A stretch of DNA of 8,358 nt from Spirochaetota bacterium (GTDB taxonomy: Bacteria > Spirochaetota > Spirochaetia > DSM-27196 > PWMO01): the NCBI GenBank assembly GCA_009908925.1, contig JAAAOH010000021.1, forward strand, positions 1 to 8,358, read 5' to 3'. Shown one piece after another: positions 6,414-8,358 of this stretch. The notes under the pieces were generated by a model. It was not told where the DNA came from. It did no database searches and saw only the letters and a list, made by a program, of their open reading frames with translations. Position numbers and translations under genes: made by a program. Every line of letters starts with the position of its first letter. Position 1 is the stretch's first letter.

Positions 6414-7465
6414 ACTCAGAACCGCTTCTCCATGTCAGAACAGCAAGCAAACGCTTCGGCGGCGACCGACGACTCCTCGGCGCGCCGACGCCGTCCATCC
6501 GTGCAGTCCACGAGGTCGACCTCGACCTCTACCCCGGAGACTCCCTCGGTGTCGTGGGAGAGTCTGGGTGCGGCAAGTCCACCCTTGCCCGCATGATCAT
6601 GGGTATAATCCCTCCGAGCGAGGGAGAGATCTACTTCCGCGGCGAGGACGTCACCGGTATTCGCGGTGAACGGCGCCGCGATCTCTACCGGCGCATCCAG
6701 TTCGTCTTTCAGGATCCGCAGAGCTCTCTGAACCCCAGAAAGACCGTCCGCCAGATCCTCGAGGCGCCGATGGTCGAGCTGCTCGGACTCGAGCGAGCTT
6801 CGCGCGAGGAGCGGCTGCTCGAGCTCATGGACCTCGTCAACATGCGACCCGAGTTTCTCGATCGGCATCCCCATGAGTTCTCGGGCGGTCAGGCTCAGCG
6901 CATCGGCATCGCCCGCGCACTCGCGCCGAAGCCGGAGCTGTTGATTCTCGACGAGCCGGTGAGCGCCCTCGACGTGTCGATTCAGGCCCAGATTCTGAAG
7001 CTGCTTCTGTCTCTGAAGCACGATCTCAACCTGACCTACCTCTTCATCAGCCATGACCTTGCCGTGGTCGACTACCTCTGCGACCGCGTCGTGGTGATGT
7101 ATCTCGGAAGCGTCATCGAGCACGGCACCGCAGCGCAGATCTTCGACTCCCCGCGCCATCCCTACACCCACGTACTCCTTGGAAGCGTTCCGGAGCCGGG
7201 GGACTATCAGTCGACCAGGCTGAAACTCGAGGGAGAGCTTCCCGACCCCTCCAATCCACCCGCCGGCTGTCCCTTCGCGCCGCGGTGCTACCGGGTGCAG
7301 CCCCACTGCTGGGAGTCTCCGCCACCACTCGAGGACTACGGGGACGGCCATGAAGCGGCCTGCTACTACGCGGACGAGCCCCAGCCGCCGCCCCAGAAAC
7401 GCTCTCCTGACGCCGATACCGCTGCGCCCACGCCGCGCGGGCGACGCGCGAGGACCGATCTCTGA
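6410..7465 (+). CDS. ABC transporter ATPase, DppF/OppF type
   Basis: This 351-residue ATPase would pair with the ATPase half of the fused protein to drive import at the cytoplasmic face. From the ATG at 6410, Walker A GESGCGKS is at 50-57, Q-loop FQDP at 100-103, signature FSGGQAQR at 157-164, Walker B LLILDEP at 177-183 and H-loop SHD at 214-216. The DppF-specific FQDPQSSLNPRKTV stretch is present. The C-terminal domain has SPRHPYTHVLL and four cysteines at 287, 293, 300 and 318, the same pattern as in the partner ATPase. Residues from about 322 on are a Pro/Arg-rich, probably disordered tail. The signature has FSGGQAQR where most relatives have LSGGQRQR, a mild change. An ATGA junction with the upstream gene shows coupling. 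Only eight bases separate its TGA from the next start. Confidence 0.95.
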   Translation: MNSEPLLHVRTASKRFGGDRRLLGAPTPSIRAVHEVDLDLYPGDSLGVVGESGCGKSTLARMIMGIIPPSEGEIYFRGEDVTGIRGERRRDLYRRIQFVFQDPQSSLNPRKTVRQILEAPMVELLGLERASREERLLELMDLVNMRPEFLDRHPHEFSGGQAQRIGIARALAPKPELLILDEPVSALDVSIQAQILKLLLSLKHDLNLTYLFISHDLAVVDYLCDRVVVMYLGSVIEHGTAAQIFDSPRHPYTHVLLGSVPEPGDYQSTRLKLEGELPDPSNPPAGCPFAPRCYRVQPHCWESPPPLEDYGDGHEAACYYADEPQPPPQKRSPDADTAAPTPRGRRARTDL

Positions 7466-7473
7466 GCCACGGC

Positions 7474-8358
7474 ATGATGGGAACCCGCGTGAGCGAAGAG
7501 CGCATTCGCACACTCTTTGAGACAATCGGGGCTCATGGACGCCGGGAGAACGGCGGTTGCGAGCGACTCGCGTTCTCGCCCGCGGAGCGCGCCGCCCGCG
7601 GCGCACTCGCCGACGCCGCGTTCCGCCTCGGCTTCCACGTCTTTCGCGACGCCGTCGGTTCTGTCTTCGCCCTTCGCCCGGGCACCGACCCCGAGGCACA
7701 GGCAGTCTACACCGGCAGCCACCTCGACACCGTACCCGCTGGGGGCTGCTTTGACGGCGCCTCGGGCGTCCTCTGCGGCCTTGCCGCCCCCGAGCTTCTC
7801 GAGACCGAGCAAGTCTCGACCCGACGCCCAATCGTCCTCGTAAGCTGGGCCAACGAGGAAGGCGCGCGCTTTGCCCCCGCCATGATGGGCTCAGGCGTGT
7901 TCACCGGTGCAATCCCGTTCGAGACCGCCGCGGCGAGCACCGACGCCGGCGGCGTGACCGTGGGCGAGGAGCTCGCGCGGGAGAAGGACATACCACGCGG
8001 AAACGCCAAGGCTCAGGAGCAGCCCGGCAACGCTGAAGCCGCCGGCGACCCCGGCATTTCCGACAACGCTGAAGCCGCCGGCGACCCCGGCGTCACCGAC
8101 GACACTGAGGCGTCCACCCCGGCCACCGCCGGGCACATCGCGCACCCGGGCGGGCTTCCCCGGCCCGCCGCCTACCTGGAGTTACACCCGGAGCAGGGAC
8201 GCATTCTCGAGGCTGAAGGCGTGCAGATCGGAATCGTTGAGGGCGTGCAGGGGCAGGCGGCCGGGGACTGGACGATGGCGGGCCGCGCCGACCACGCGGG
8301 CTCCACACCAATGGACGACCGCGCCGACGCGCTCGTCGCCGCGGCGCGGCTCGTCGCA
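7474..8358 (+). CDS. M20 family amidohydrolase (N-carbamoyl-amino-acid hydrolase / allantoate amidohydrolase type), 3' end outside window
   Basis: The first 295 residues of a zinc-type amidase of the hydantoinase/carbamoylase family are present, and the frame is still open at the window edge. Family blocks appear in order: TGSHLDTVPAGGCFDGASGV at 80-99 (putative metal ligands His83 and Asp94), VSWANEEGARF at 123-133 (Glu128/Glu129), YLELHPEQGRILEAEGVQIG at 234-253 (His238) and ADHAGSTPMDDRADALVAAARLV at 272-294. Members cleave N-carbamoyl amino acids, beta-ureido acids or allantoate, releasing ammonia and carbon dioxide in several cases. The exact substrate cannot be told. The stretch at about 175-225 is an unusual low-complexity insertion with a 12-residue tandem repeat. 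The start may be the ATG at 7474 or 7477, or the GTG at 7489; none has a good Shine-Dalgarno, as expected for a coupled gene eight bases after a stop. Its place at the end of the transporter operon suggests it acts on the imported solute. Confidence 0.9.
   Translation, partial: MMGTRVSEERIRTLFETIGAHGRRENGGCERLAFSPAERAARGALADAAFRLGFHVFRDAVGSVFALRPGTDPEAQAVYTGSHLDTVPAGGCFDGASGVLCGLAAPELLETEQVSTRRPIVLVSWANEEGARFAPAMMGSGVFTGAIPFETAAASTDAGGVTVGEELAREKDIPRGNAKAQEQPGNAEAAGDPGISDNAEAAGDPGVTDDTEASTPATAGHIAHPGGLPRPAAYLELHPEQGRILEAEGVQIGIVEGVQGQAAGDWTMAGRADHAGSTPMDDRADALVAAARLVA
8029..8100 (+). repeat. Two 36-base tandem repeats inside the M20 hydrolase gene
   Basis: Units at 8029-8064 and 8065-8100 agree in 33 of 36 bases, with the first 27 identical. 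They encode NAEAAGDPGISD and NAEAAGDPGVTD. A degenerate third unit may follow (8101-8130, DTEASTPATA). The unit length is a multiple of three, so copy-number change keeps the frame. Confidence 0.9.

Noticed and set aside
6416..7831. 471-codon open frame on the minus strand
   Set aside because: It lies opposite two well-supported genes, crosses their boundary, is Arg-rich and low in complexity, and shows no family motif. Long antisense frames are expected in GC-rich coding DNA.
8029..8130. CRISPR-like or mobile-element repeat
   Set aside because: The units are directly adjacent without spacers, are in frame, and sit inside a coding gene, so they are a coding tandem repeat.

Overview
The window is GC-rich bacterial DNA with every recognisable gene on the + strand, tightly packed and partly overlapping. 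The best taxonomic hint is the N-terminus of the solute-binding protein. A short hydrophobic leader runs into a Gly-Gly-Gly-Gln-Gly-Glu stretch with no lipobox cysteine, a style I associate with binding proteins of free-living Spirochaetes (Spirochaeta-like lineages). This is an inference from one leader peptide. No rRNA, tRNA or phylogenetic marker gene is present to test it.

Layout. At the left edge lies a DUF302-family gene (about 2-367) that probably begins outside the window. It is followed by an unrecognised multi-spanning membrane protein (381-956) with a good Shine-Dalgarno and a 13-base gap. A short AT-rich gap (957-1002) with a possible promoter separates these from a DUF1028 gene (1003-1716). 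Next comes a five-component peptide-type ABC transporter set: a family 5 solute-binding protein (1770-3335, interrupted by an in-frame TAG at 2760), a DppB/GsiC-type permease (3424-4371), a natural fusion of a DppC-type permease with a DppD-type ATPase (4368-6413), and a second DppF-type ATPase (6410-7465). The window ends inside an M20-family hydrolase of the N-carbamoyl-amino-acid/allantoate amidohydrolase type (7474 to the edge). The transporter genes overlap by ATGA junctions, so B, CD and F are almost certainly one translationally coupled message.

How the genes may work together. The binding protein would capture a peptide-like or ureido-type solute in the periplasm. B plus the permease half of CD would form the channel, and the ATPase half of CD plus F would power it. 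The M20 hydrolase and the DUF1028 protein, a putative Ntn-type hydrolase family, are the likely cytoplasmic enzymes acting on the imported compound. The substrate cannot be read from sequence.

Most of the window is an ordinary uptake-and-hydrolysis operon. The points that stand out are the single amber codon at a normally Tyr position of an otherwise intact binding-protein gene, the permease-ATPase fusion, an inserted tandem-repeat segment between two metal-ligand regions of the M20 enzyme, a strong hairpin between the binding-protein and permease genes, and an uncertain N-terminus on the DUF1028 protein. I see no CRISPR array, insertion sequence, RNA gene or clearly novel defence-type system. 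The longest stretch without a gene is the 88 bases between the binding protein and permease B.
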